From Merdimmobilis hominis (GTDB lineage: Bacteria; Bacillota; Clostridia; Oscillospirales; Ruminococcaceae), in assembly GCF_900104615.1 (NCBI RefSeq), contig NZ_LT629939.1, positions 1,088,435-1,134,290 on the forward strand: DNA of 45,856 bases, given 5' to 3'. Every line of letters starts with the position of its first letter. The stretch's first letter is position 1. The notes under the pieces were generated by a model that saw nothing but the letters and a program-made list of their open reading frames with translations, was not told the origin of the DNA and ran no database searches. Position numbers and translations under genes: made by a program. Positions 23,214 to 30,608 of this stretch are shown piece after piece.

Positions 23214-23990
23214 ATGAGTTACCTACAAAGCAGCTACCCCCTCATCGCCAAGCGGGCGATCGCCAAACAGACCTACGATTTCACCATCCATTGCCCGGAG
23301 ATCGCCATCCAATCCCGGGCGGGGCAGTTTGTCCACATCCGAGTGCCCGGCCATACCCTGCGCCGGCCCATCTCCATCTGCGGTATCGACGCCGCCAAAG
23401 GGAACATCCGCATCGTATTTGAGGTGCGGGGCTCCGGCACCGACGAGATGGCCAAATTTAACGTAGGGGATCAGGTGGATATCCTGGGCCCCTTGGGCAA
23501 CGGGTTCACCCTGCTGGGCTCAGATAAAAAGGCCCTTGTGGTGGGCGGCGGCATCGGCGTGCCCCCCATGGTGGAGGTAGCCAAGCACTATGGGGAGAAC
23601 GCCACCGCAGTCATCGGCTTCCGCAGCGCTTCGGCGGTGATTTTGGAGGAGGATTTCACCGCCATGGGCTGCGATGTGCGCCTCTGCACCGACGACGGCA
23701 CCCGGGGGCACAAGGGCTTTGTCACCGACATGGTGCGGCAGCGCCTCTCTGAGGGCGCAGCGGACATTATCTACGCCTGCGGCCCCACCCCCATGCTCAA
23801 GGCGGTGGCTGAGGTGGCCAAGGAATACGGCGTCCGCTGCCAGGTATCCTTGGAGGAGCGGATGGGCTGCGGCATCGGCGCCTGCCTGGTCTGCGCCTGC
23901 AAGATCGCCGCGGAAAAAGGCGAAGCCATGAAGCACGTCTGCAAGGATGGCCCGGTCTTTGAGGCCGAGACGGTCATCTTTGACAAATAA
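23214..23990 (+). CDS. pyrK: dihydroorotate dehydrogenase B, electron-transfer subunit
   Basis: FAD and 2Fe-2S subunit that passes electrons from class 1B dihydroorotate dehydrogenase to NAD+. The layout is: FAD domain with LRRPISICGID near residue 51, NAD domain with LVVGGGIGVPPM near residue 110, and a C-terminal 2Fe-2S cluster with Cys in GCGIGACLVCACKI and VCKDGPVF near residues 220-248. Two adjacent ATGs occur; GGAGG is three bases from 23211 and six from 23214, so I use 23214 (258 aa). It heads a plus-strand unit with pyrD, a phosphoglycerate mutase-like gene and ruvX. Other pyr genes are not in this window. Confidence 0.94.
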   Translation: MSYLQSSYPLIAKRAIAKQTYDFTIHCPEIAIQSRAGQFVHIRVPGHTLRRPISICGIDAAKGNIRIVFEVRGSGTDEMAKFNVGDQVDILGPLGNGFTLLGSDKKALVVGGGIGVPPMVEVAKHYGENATAVIGFRSASAVILEEDFTAMGCDVRLCTDDGTRGHKGFVTDMVRQRLSEGAADIIYACGPTPMLKAVAEVAKEYGVRCQVSLEERMGCGIGACLVCACKIAAEKGEAMKHVCKDGPVFEAETVIFDK

Positions 23991-24055
23991 TCTCTCCCGG
24001 CTAAGCCGGTTTTGGAATACAGGCCGCCTTTTCGAGCGGCGGAAGGAGCATTGCT

Positions 24056-24967
24056 ATGGCAAATTTATCGGTCAACATCGCCGGGGTAGAATTTAAAAAC
24101 CCGGTGATCACCGCGTCGGGCTGTTTTGGCTTCGGCAAAGAATATGAAAAACTCTACCCCCTCTCCCGGCTGGGAGGAATTTCCCTCAAGGGGATGACCT
24201 ACGCCGAGCGGGCGGGCAACCCGGTGCCCCGCATCGCCGAGACCCCGGCGGGCATGCTCAACAGCGTGGGGCTGCAAAACCCCGGCGTAGACGCCTTTCT
24301 GGCAAACGAGCTTCCCTACCTCAAAGACAAAGGCACCGTCCTCATCGCCAACGCGGCGGGCAGCAGCGTGGAGGATTACTGCGCATTGGTGGAGCGGCTC
24401 TCCGATTCGGACATCGACATGGTGGAGCTGAACATCTCCTGCCCCAACGTGAAGCAGGGGGGCGCAGCTTTCGGCGTGGCCTGTGACAGCGCCGCCCATG
24501 TGGTCAAAGAGGTGCGCAAGGTCTGCAAAAAGCCGCTGATGGTCAAGCTCTCCCCCAACGTCACCGACATCGCCTCCATCGCCCAAGCGGTGGAAGCAGA
24601 GGGCGCCGATGCCATCAGCCTCATCAACACCCTGTTCGGCATGCGGATTGACATCGAGTCCCGGCGCCCCGTTCTGGCCATGAACGCCGGCGGCCTTTCC
24701 GGCCCCTGTGTCTTCCCGGTGGCGGTGCGGATGGTCTGGCAGGTGGCAAACCGGGTCAAAATCCCGGTGGTAGGCCTGGGCGGCATCGAAAAATGGCAGG
24801 ACGCCATTGAGATGATGCTGGCCGGTGCAAACGCCATCCAGGTGGGTACCGCCATGTTCTACGACCCCTACGCCCCCCTCAAGATCATCGAAGGGGTCAA
24901 CCAGTGGCTGGATGACCACGGCATCAAAGACGTCAACGAAATCGTCGGGCAGGTGAAGCCATGGTAA
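24056..24967 (+). CDS. pyrD: dihydroorotate dehydrogenase B, catalytic subunit
   Basis: FMN enzyme oxidising dihydroorotate to orotate in pyrimidine synthesis, class 1B (NAD-linked, with PyrK). The TIM-barrel has ASGCFGFGKEY near residue 21, NSVGLQNPG near residue 70, and NISCPNVKQGG near residue 127 carrying the catalytic cysteine that marks class 1 enzymes. Later come INTLFGMRID and the FMN phosphate motif VVGLGGIEKWQDAIEMMLAGA. 303 aa is normal. The start ATG 24056 follows AAGGAG. The short gap after pyrK holds two hairpins (CCGGC/GCCGG and GCCGC/GCGGC). The gene overlaps the next by seven bases. Confidence 0.96.
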   Translation: MANLSVNIAGVEFKNPVITASGCFGFGKEYEKLYPLSRLGGISLKGMTYAERAGNPVPRIAETPAGMLNSVGLQNPGVDAFLANELPYLKDKGTVLIANAAGSSVEDYCALVERLSDSDIDMVELNISCPNVKQGGAAFGVACDSAAHVVKEVRKVCKKPLMVKLSPNVTDIASIAQAVEAEGADAISLINTLFGMRIDIESRRPVLAMNAGGLSGPCVFPVAVRMVWQVANRVKIPVVGLGGIEKWQDAIEMMLAGANAIQVGTAMFYDPYAPLKIIEGVNQWLDDHGIKDVNEIVGQVKPW

Positions 24968-25584
24968 AGGACACCGTTCTCTATATCGTCCGCCATGGGG
25001 AGAGCATGGGGAATCTGGCCCGCCGCCTCCAGGGGCAGACCGATTTCCCCCTGAGCCCTTTGGGGGAGGAACAGGCTGCCTTGGCGGCCCAGCGCCTTGC
25101 GGGGGAACCCCTTTCCGCAGTGTACGCCAGCCCTCTTAAGCGGGCACACCGGACCGCACAGATCATCGCCGCCTGCCACGGCCTGCCGGTGCGGACCGAT
25201 GCCAGGCTGATGGAGATCCGACTGGGGGAGATGGAGGACAAGGAGATCGACTGGCTCCATGAAACATACCTGGAAAACATGGCGTTTTTTGAGAATGAGC
25301 CGGAGAAGTATCTCCCCCCTGCCGGTGGGGAAAGCTTTCCTGAGGTAGTGGCCCGGGTCTCCCCTGCCATCGATGAGATCGCCGCCTGCCATCCCGGCCA
25401 GGCGGTGGTCATTGTCAGCCACGGATGTGCCATCCGCAGCCTGATCCTCCACTGCAAAGGCTGGCAAATCGACCGCTTTAAGGAACTCCCCAAAGGGAAA
25501 AACACTGCCGTCACCAAGGTGCTCTACAACTCTCGGGACGGCTACCGGGTGGAATACATGTCCGATTCCTCCCATCTGGGTTAG
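24961..25584 (+). CDS. histidine phosphatase superfamily protein (phosphoglycerate mutase-like)
   Basis: A 207-residue phosphatase of the dPGM/CobC/PhoE branch. The phosphohistidine motif IVRHGESMGN is at residues 8-17, the Arg-containing YASPLKRAHRTAQII near residue 57, the acid Glu in LMEIRLGEMEDKEI near residue 82, and the second histidine in VIVSHGCAIRSL near residue 148. It is too short for glycolytic GpmA, so a broad-specificity phosphatase is more likely. Its ATG sits inside the end of pyrD (ATGGTAA overlap), so it is translationally coupled to pyrimidine synthesis, but a role there is not established. Confidence 0.85.
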   Translation: MVKDTVLYIVRHGESMGNLARRLQGQTDFPLSPLGEEQAALAAQRLAGEPLSAVYASPLKRAHRTAQIIAACHGLPVRTDARLMEIRLGEMEDKEIDWLHETYLENMAFFENEPEKYLPPAGGESFPEVVARVSPAIDEIAACHPGQAVVIVSHGCAIRSLILHCKGWQIDRFKELPKGKNTAVTKVLYNSRDGYRVEYMSDSSHLG

Positions 25585-25594
25585 GGGGCGGCTT

Positions 25595-26023
25595 ATGAAG
25601 ATTCTAGCCGTCGACCTGGGGGATGCCCGCACCGGCCTGGCTGTCTGCGACCCCACCGAATTCCTCGCCTCTCCCGCCGGGGTGATCCACGAGACCGACT
25701 TTGAGGTCATCCTTAAAAAGGTGGCCCAGGCCGCCAAGGAGCATCGTGCCCAGCGCATTGTGGTGGGCTACCCCAAAAACATGAACGGGACTGTGGGGGA
25801 ACGGGCGGAGAAGTGCGCTCTCTTCGCCCAGCGCCTGGGGGAGCTGGCAGAAATCCCGGTGAAGCTGTGGGATGAGCGCAGTACCACCGTTTCGGCCCAC
25901 AACATCCTCAACGTCACCGACACCCGGGGCAAAAAGCGGAAAAATGTGGTGGACGCGGTGGCTGCAACCATTATCTTGGAAAGCTACCTCGCCTACCGCA
26001 AAAACAACCCCGACCAAGATTGA
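25595..26023 (+). CDS. ruvX: pre-16S rRNA nuclease / Holliday-junction resolvase-like YqgF
   Basis: RNase-H-fold protein (YqgF/RuvX), needed for 16S rRNA 5'-end maturation in other bacteria. At 142 aa it begins with the signature MKILAVDLGDARTGLAV, whose first Asp is a metal ligand, then has IVVGYPKNMNGTVGERAEKC near residue 55, LWDERSTTV with the second acidic residue near residue 90, and the end VDAVAATIILESYL with the last Asp. The start ATG 25595 follows AGGGGGCGG, 10 bp after the phosphatase gene, and it closes the operon before a terminator. Confidence 0.92.
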   Translation: MKILAVDLGDARTGLAVCDPTEFLASPAGVIHETDFEVILKKVAQAAKEHRAQRIVVGYPKNMNGTVGERAEKCALFAQRLGELAEIPVKLWDERSTTVSAHNILNVTDTRGKKRKNVVDAVAATIILESYLAYRKNNPDQD

Positions 26024-26024
26024 C

Positions 26025-26053
26025 AAAAACCGCCCGGTTTTGGGCGGTTTTCT
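26025..26053 (+). terminator. rho-independent terminator of the pyrK-pyrD-ruvX unit
   Basis: AAACCGCCC pairs with GGGCGGTTT around a six-base loop and runs into T4. The A-run on the left is short, so plus-strand use is favoured. Confidence 0.85.
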
Positions 26054-26111
26054 CATCCTTCCAAAGAGGATTTATTTTTCCACAGCCATTCCCCTTTTGG
26101 TGGAAAACCCG

Positions 26112-26987
26112 CTACAACAGCATGGTCAGCAGCAGCATTTCCAGCAGCCGGGCATAGATGGGCTCCAGTTCCTCAATGGGCAATGGGTTTTTCCCCCGGC
26201 CAATTTCAATGGTGAATCCGGGGCGGTGCATGGTGTGGATAAACCAATCTTTGAACCCGCCGTGGGAAGCGATCTTCTCCGGCCGGCAGACCTTGTACCC
26301 GCAGGAGGCTGCCAGCACCTCAGCCATCAAACGGGAACGGTTGGGGGTATCCGCCCCATACTCGTAGTAGATCTCCTCCCCCTGGGAGTGGAAGGCGTAT
26401 ACCCGCCTAAAATCGCAGGCCAGGCAGAAGCCCGCAATGGCCCGGGTCTCCGGCTCGCTGTGTGGACGTTTTCCGCCGTAGCGGGTGGGCCCAGGGCCAA
26501 TATAGCCCTCCTGCTCCTCCATCTTGTGGAGGAGCTCCCATCCGGCGTCAAAGTTGTGGTTTAAATCCACCCCGTTGCCGTTGGCCTGCCAAGGGGAGCC
26601 GGGGGCGGATTTGGGCGGCGGCTGGTCTTTGCCCAGTGCAATCTGCACCCCGTCGGGGTTGAGGCAGGGCACAATCACCAGGGAATGGTTTTCCAAGGCT
26701 TTGGTGATGTCGATCTCCCCCAACACGCCCCCTTGCTCCTGGGCCAGCAGCAGGTCCTCACAGAACCGGAAAAGCAGCAGGGTGGTCAGCCATTCCGACC
26801 CATGGGTGCCCCCCACCAAGAGGGTCGCCCCCCGCAGGTCCCCCAGGGCCAGGGCAAAAATCCCCCTTCCCCGGGTGCTCTCCCCAATGGGAAAAGCCCG
26901 CAGGCCGTCGAACCTTCCCTTTAAATCATACACCGCCCGGTATATGTTTTCATAAACTGGCGGCGTGGTGTAAAACCCATCAAACAT
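26112..26987 (-). CDS. M14 family zinc carboxypeptidase
   Basis: Predicted M14 metallocarboxypeptidase, likely acting on peptidoglycan peptides or a D-glutamyl bond as many clostridial members do (inference). Zinc ligands are the HxxE of GGTHGSEWL near residue 66 and the His in YAFHSQGEE near residue 200; the general-base Glu is in FTIEIGRGKNP near residue 262. The substrate-binding Asn-Arg pair reads N-H in GVDLNHNFDAGW, a variation seen in bacterial M14 groups. There is no signal peptide, so it is either cytoplasmic or unconventionally exported. I choose ATG 26987, seven bases after GGAGGG; the earlier ATG is part of that site. 291 aa. Confidence 0.85.
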   Translation of the reverse strand: MFDGFYTTPPVYENIYRAVYDLKGRFDGLRAFPIGESTRGRGIFALALGDLRGATLLVGGTHGSEWLTTLLLFRFCEDLLLAQEQGGVLGEIDITKALENHSLVIVPCLNPDGVQIALGKDQPPPKSAPGSPWQANGNGVDLNHNFDAGWELLHKMEEQEGYIGPGPTRYGGKRPHSEPETRAIAGFCLACDFRRVYAFHSQGEEIYYEYGADTPNRSRLMAEVLAASCGYKVCRPEKIASHGGFKDWFIHTMHRPGFTIEIGRGKNPLPIEELEPIYARLLEMLLLTMLL

Positions 26988-27203
26988 ATGCGGTCCCTCC
27001 AAAATGGCGTTCTACGACACTGTATGCGGCGGGACATCCCCTCTATCCCTTCTTTTTCCACAGCGGTGAAAAATGCGGGGGAGCGCCGCTCAAAAAAGGC
27101 GGCACCTCTCCATGGCCCGGCCTCATCCCCGTCTGGGGTTTTCAGAACCATGAATTTCTGACAAAAAATATGCCGGCTCAGTCCGGCAGAACGGAGGATA
27201 CCG
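26988..27203. other. 216-bp divergent intergenic region
   Basis: It separates the M14 (minus) and NUDIX (plus) genes. It holds several GC inverted repeats, among them GCCGC-N9-GCGGC (about 27087-27105), similar to one before pyrD, and CCCC-N4-GGGG near 27125. I see no clear sigma-A promoter on either strand and no complete copy of the structured element. Confidence 0.4.
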
Positions 27204-27758
27204 ATGAATCTGCTGGAAACCACCCTCTCTTCCCAGGATGTTTACAAAGGGAAGATTCTAACGCTAAAAAAAGACCAAGTCCGCCTGCCCAATGGCGGCA
27301 CCGGCACCCGGGAAGTGGTGGTCCACAACGGGGCGGTCTGCATCGCCCCCATTGACAAAGAGGGCAACGTCATCCTGGTGCGCCAGTACCGGTACGCCCT
27401 CTCCCAAGAGTTGTTGGAACTGCCCGCCGGGAAAATTGACCCCGGCGAGGACTTCCACGCCGCCGCTGTGCGGGAGCTGGAGGAGGAGACCGGCTGCACT
27501 GCCGGGGAGCTTCGGTACCTGGGGACATTCTTCCCCTCTGTGGGGTATTTGACCGAGGTGATCCACCTGTTTGTGGCCACCGGCCTCACCCAGAAGGAAC
27601 AGCGTCTGGACCCGGACGAATTCCTAAAGGTGGTAAAACTCCCCTTGGCCCAAGCGGTGAAACAGGTGTTGGCCGGGGAGATTCCCGACGGCAAGACCCA
27701 GGCCCTCCTTCTGCGGGCAGATGCACTTTTTCAAGCAGGGGAACTCCACCTGCAATAA
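27204..27758 (+). CDS. NUDIX hydrolase, ADP-ribose pyrophosphatase-like
   Basis: Hydrolyses a nucleoside diphosphate linked to another moiety; the closest group is ADP-ribose pyrophosphatase (NudF/YqkG), releasing AMP and ribose-5-phosphate. The Nudix box is complete: GKIDPGEDFHAAAVRELEEETG near residues 74-96. The typical ILVRQYRYAL and LLELPAGK lead-in and the GYLTEVIHLFVATGL segment support this class. 184 aa. The start ATG 27204 follows GGAGG by six bases, with a TGCCGG/CCGGCA hairpin (27170-27187) just before it. The lipoprotein gene follows 52 bp later with its own strong ribosome site. Confidence 0.9.
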   Translation: MNLLETTLSSQDVYKGKILTLKKDQVRLPNGGTGTREVVVHNGAVCIAPIDKEGNVILVRQYRYALSQELLELPAGKIDPGEDFHAAAVRELEEETGCTAGELRYLGTFFPSVGYLTEVIHLFVATGLTQKEQRLDPDEFLKVVKLPLAQAVKQVLAGEIPDGKTQALLLRADALFQAGELHLQ

Positions 27759-27810
27759 ATTCCAGGGAATTGGACACTATAGAGATACCAAAACAATAAA
27801 GGAGACAACT

Positions 27811-28329
27811 ATGAAACGTATTTTTTGCGCGGCCATCGCCGCACTGACCCTCTTTTCCTTTACCGCCTGCCAGAAAGAGCCGGCCCCCAAGGAGTTCACC
27901 GCCGAGGAACTGAAGCCCATCTTCCAAGAGGCCATCACCGCCGCCCGGGATGAGGAGATCAACCAGGTCCTTCCTATCCTCTCCAGCAGCGAGGATGAAG
28001 GCGGCGCTTTGATCTTCGACATGGTCGGCTTGACCGATGAAGACATCAAGGCCGCAGGCATTTCCATCTCCCCTATGAACATAAAAGCTTACGGCGTGGC
28101 CATCATCGCCCCGGCAGAGGGCAAAGCCGAAGCGGTGCAGACCGGGCTGGACAACTTTGTAAAAGCCCAGCAGCAGAGCTTTGCCAACTACCTGCCTGAT
28201 CAGGGGGAAATCGCCAACAGCGCTATCCTCACCACCCGGGAGGACGGGATCATCGTGCTGGTGATGTGTGAAGATGCCCAGACGGTGTACGATTCCATCA
28301 CCGCCACCCTGGATGAAAAACTGAAGTAA
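27811..28329 (+). CDS. DUF4358-type lipoprotein
   Basis: A 172-residue secreted lipoprotein: basic start MKRIF, hydrophobic stretch, and lipobox FTAC with the Cys at residue 20. The mature part is a small alpha/beta domain with the DUF4358 pattern: AYGVAIIAPAEGKAEAVQTGLD near residues 95-116, FANYLPDQGEIANSAIL, and IIVLVMCED near the end. The function of the family is unknown. It is acidic and lacks repeats. The start ATG 27811 follows AAAGGAG. It is followed by a strong terminator. The family assignment is from remembered pattern and is moderately sure. Confidence 0.68.
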   Translation: MKRIFCAAIAALTLFSFTACQKEPAPKEFTAEELKPIFQEAITAARDEEINQVLPILSSSEDEGGALIFDMVGLTDEDIKAAGISISPMNIKAYGVAIIAPAEGKAEAVQTGLDNFVKAQQQSFANYLPDQGEIANSAILTTREDGIIVLVMCEDAQTVYDSITATLDEKLK

Positions 28330-28334
28330 CCCTG

Positions 28335-28371
28335 TTAAAAAAGCCCCTGCCAAAAAGGCAGGGGCTTTTCT
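28335..28371. terminator. bidirectional rho-independent terminator
   Basis: AAAAGCCCCTGCC pairs with GGCAGGGGCTTTT around A5. It separates the lipoprotein gene (plus) from the converging ATC-hydrolase-like gene (minus). Confidence 0.93.
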
Positions 28372-28379
28372 TGTGTTTT

Positions 28380-29105
28380 TTAGTCGATGACGGTGAAATC
28401 CTGTTTTGCCTCTTCCAACAGGGCGGCGGTCTTTTCCTCGCCGAATTTCTCCCGGAAACCGGCGATGGCGGTAGAGACTACCTTTTCCGCTGCCTCTTTG
28501 CCCAGGATGGACTGGTATACCCGGTCCATGGCGGAGAGCTCGCTGGCGGTGTGGTAGAGGAAATCTTTGACGGTGTGATCCTTCAAAGAACGCTTTTTGG
28601 CGTTGAAGGCGTCCAGTTCTTCCTGGTTGGCGAAGGAGACTTTTTCAAACTCAAAATCGCAGCAGGGGCCGTTCTGGGAAAGCACGCTTCGAATGTTGAG
28701 CACGTTGTCCGGGTTAAACCCCTTGACTAGATTGACGTCGATGTGGGAACAATACAGGTTGCCATACTCCAGCAGGCCATGTTTTTTCCAGCTCTCACAC
28801 CAGCCGCAGTGGGTGCAGTGGGTGGTGAATGCAGGGGAGATGGCATAGACATCCTTTTTGCTCCACTTCCGGTCGTCCACCCATTCGCTGTACAGCAGGT
28901 AGTTTTTGGGGGAGAGGTCTTCCCCGTCCTTGAGTGCGCGCAGGGCCATGCGGCGTCCCCGCTCCCGGCCATATTGGATGGTGCCCTCCACATTGGCCAG
29001 CTCCCCTTTGTCCCCGTACAGCTCCCGAGCCGCTTTGACCAGCAGGGCGTAGAGCACCGCGTGCTCTTCCATGTAAAACTGTTCTGCGATTTCTTTTCGA
29101 TCCAT
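28380..29105 (-). CDS. L-2-amino-thiazoline-4-carboxylate hydrolase-like protein
   Basis: A 241-residue soluble protein resembling the ATC hydrolase family (named for an enzyme in Pseudomonas conversion of aminothiazoline carboxylate to cysteine); most clostridial members are uncharacterised. Seven cysteines stand out: CTHCGWCESW near residues 96-105, LYCSHIDVNLVKGFNP near 117-132, and GPCCDFEF near 146-153, plausibly binding a metal. There is no signal peptide. The start ATG 29105 follows GGGAGG. A strong promoter and a large inverted repeat lie upstream, suggesting dedicated regulation. The activity on the namesake substrate should not be assumed. Confidence 0.6.
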   Translation of the reverse strand: MDRKEIAEQFYMEEHAVLYALLVKAARELYGDKGELANVEGTIQYGRERGRRMALRALKDGEDLSPKNYLLYSEWVDDRKWSKKDVYAISPAFTTHCTHCGWCESWKKHGLLEYGNLYCSHIDVNLVKGFNPDNVLNIRSVLSQNGPCCDFEFEKVSFANQEELDAFNAKKRSLKDHTVKDFLYHTASELSAMDRVYQSILGKEAAEKVVSTAIAGFREKFGEEKTAALLEEAKQDFTVID

Positions 29106-29139
29106 GATGGTTGCCTCCCTCGACTGAATTGTTAGTTCT

Positions 29140-29168
29140 AGTGTAAAACCTCAGCCGATGGATGTCAA
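29140..29168 (-). promoter_or_regulatory. strong sigma-A promoter of the ATC-hydrolase-like gene
   Basis: Minus strand TTGACA (29163-29168), 17-bp spacer, TACACT (29140-29145). The -35 is consensus. The start codon lies about 35 bp past the -10. Confidence 0.8.
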
Positions 29169-29170
29169 GC

Positions 29171-29205
29171 AATTTGCATAGATTCATTGCCGAATCATGC
29201 AAATT
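29171..29205. promoter_or_regulatory. 14-bp inverted repeat abutting the -35
   Basis: AATTTGCAT-a-GATTC pairs with GAATC-ATGCAAATT around a six-base centre. The arms match perfectly apart from one bulged A. Its position two bases upstream of the -35 fits an operator or activator site better than a terminator, since no T-tract follows on the minus strand. Confidence 0.5.
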
Positions 29206-29213
29206 TTTATGTA

Positions 29214-29233
29214 CTGCGGAAAAATTTCCGCAG
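29214..29233 (-). terminator. near-perfect palindrome after the rubrerythrin gene, possible terminator
   Basis: CTGCGGAAA and TTTCCGCAG form a 9-bp stem with a two-base centre, 24 bp past the rubrerythrin stop. On the minus strand it is followed by ACATAAAAATTT, a poor T-tract, so termination is uncertain; a regulator site is the alternative. Confidence 0.4.
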
Positions 29234-29256
29234 CAACCTTTGAAGTGGCAGCCCGT

Positions 29257-29796
29257 TTACAGCTGGGGCTTGTCCACCTCGAAAAATGCCTGGGGATATT
29301 TGCACAGGGGGCACTGGGGCGGGGCCTCCACCCCTTCCAGCACAAAGCCGCAGTTGCGGCAGATCCAGGTCTGGCTGGTGACCTTTTTAAACACCTGGTT
29401 CCCGTTGACGTCGTTCACCAGGGCCTGGTAGCGCTTTTCGTGGGCCGCTTCCACCTTGGCCACCTGTTCAAAGGAGAGGGCGATCTGAGGGAAGCCCTCC
29501 TGTTTGGCTACCTCGGCAAATTCTTTATACATCTGGCTCCACTCAAAATGCTCCCCGTCGACGCCGTTTTGCAGGTTTGGCAGGGTCGAGGGGATGGAGC
29601 CACCATGGATGTACTTGAGCCACAATTCGGCGTGGGCCTTCTCGTTGTGGGAGGTCTCGTCGAAAATGTCGCCAATCTGCTGGTAGCCCTCCTCCCGGGC
29701 CTTTTCCCCGTAGATGCCATATTTGACCCGTGCCTGGCTTTCCCCGGCGAAGGCGGACATCAAGTTTGCATAGGTGCGCGATTCTTTCAATTCCAT
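29257..29796 (-). CDS. rbr: rubrerythrin
   Basis: Non-haem di-iron peroxidase that reduces hydrogen peroxide in anaerobes. The N-terminal four-helix di-iron domain (about 1-140) has Glu ligands in AFAGESQARVKY near residue 18, ETSHNEKAHAELW near 47-57 and KVEAAHEKRY near 115. The C-terminal rubredoxin domain has two Cys pairs, CRNCG and CPLC, near residues 146 and 163. 179 aa is normal for the short form. The start ATG 29796 follows AAAGGAGG; the longer frame to 29880 is leader. No superoxide reductase or PerR gene is adjacent. Confidence 0.95.
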   Translation of the reverse strand: MELKESRTYANLMSAFAGESQARVKYGIYGEKAREEGYQQIGDIFDETSHNEKAHAELWLKYIHGGSIPSTLPNLQNGVDGEHFEWSQMYKEFAEVAKQEGFPQIALSFEQVAKVEAAHEKRYQALVNDVNGNQVFKKVTSQTWICRNCGFVLEGVEAPPQCPLCKYPQAFFEVDKPQL

Positions 29797-29880
29797 AGTA
29801 CTTCCTCCTTTAGTGGGTTCAACCCTAGTTTGGAGCCATTTTTCCCGGGTTATGCCGCAAAAGGGGAATATTTTTGCCAA

Positions 29881-29908
29881 ATAAAAACAGAGGACCCTAT
29901 TGGGGCCC
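29881..29908 (-). terminator. terminator of the DUF1836 gene
   Basis: On the minus strand GGGCCC pairs with GGGTCC (one G-U) around CAATA, followed by TCTGTTTTTAT. It lies 30 bp past the stop. Confidence 0.65.
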
Positions 29909-29937
29909 CCTGCCAGGTAAATCGCTTATTTTATGCC

Positions 29938-30450
29938 CTATGCCGGTCCATTTAAAGAAAGGGTGGTCTTTTTGACAAACAGCCGGTTGACGGTGGCCAA
30001 TACCATGGCCCGCACCAATACCGTTTGATCGGTCTCAGCTGTGGCCACCATGGGGAGGGGGTTGCCCGTGGGGGAAAAGGTCTCCCGCAGGGCGTTTTCA
30101 AACTCGGTGCAGAAATAGTCGTAGGAGATCTCCAACGGATAGGTCTCCTTCTGCACTTGGAAGAGGGCGCAGATCTCCGGCACGGTGAAGACCTCTTTCA
30201 GCAGGCTGATCACCACTAGGCGGGCAAGGTGCTCCCGGCCGTATTTCTTACGGATAGAGGGTTCTAAAGCGCCGGTCTTGATGTAGTTGCTCACCATAGC
30301 GCCGGTGATGGCATAAGGCTGCCCATACAGCGGGTGGATCACCCCTGCAACATAAGAAAGGGTTTGATCCAGATAGAGCCCCAATTCTGGCAGCTGGCTG
30401 TACCGGGGTAGGCGGAACGCCAAAAGTTCTTCCACCTCCTGCTTCTCCAT
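29938..30450 (-). CDS. DUF1836 domain protein, MerR-like helix-turn-helix
   Basis: A 170-residue soluble protein of the Firmicute DUF1836 family, which carries a MerR-like DNA-binding head and has no assigned function. The family pattern is RLPRYSQLPELGLYLDQTLSYV near residues 12-33, then ITGAMVSNYIKTGAL near 48-62 and KKYGREHLARLVVISLLKEVFTVPEICALF near 69-98, resembling the winged-helix and linker of MerR proteins. I start at ATG 30450 (MEKQEVEELL) after AAAGGGGG; upstream in-frame sequence is the structured leader. It is transcribed from a very good promoter through that leader, divergently from degV. Confidence 0.75.
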   Translation of the reverse strand: MEKQEVEELLAFRLPRYSQLPELGLYLDQTLSYVAGVIHPLYGQPYAITGAMVSNYIKTGALEPSIRKKYGREHLARLVVISLLKEVFTVPEICALFQVQKETYPLEISYDYFCTEFENALRETFSPTGNPLPMVATAETDQTVLVRAMVLATVNRLFVKKTTLSLNGPA

Positions 30451-30477
30451 CCTTGAGTCCCCCTTTGTATTGTAGTG

Positions 30478-30608
30478 CCAATAGTCGCTTCTGCGGCTGT
30501 TGCCCCATAAGCCTGTACAAACCTGGAAAAATCCTGGTGCCGCTTTGCGGCGGGAGGGGCTGCGCCCCCAAAGGATTTCTTCCCCAATGGTCGCTTCTGC
30601 GACCATTG
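30478..30608 (-). repeat. structured hairpin element, copy A
   Basis: Minus-strand order: P1 (CAATGGTCGC agaa GCGACCATTG, 30585-30608), P2 first arm GGAAGAAATCCT (30572-30583), P3 (GGGGC gca GCCCC, 30556-30568), P4 (GCCGC aaa GCGGC, 30539-30551), P2 second arm AGGATTTTTCC (30525-30535), making 11 pairs with one bulged G. A second P1-like hairpin (CAACAGCCGC agaa GCGACTATTG, about 30478-30501) closes the element 28 bp before the DUF1836 start. It is the whole leader of that gene. Confidence 0.75.
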
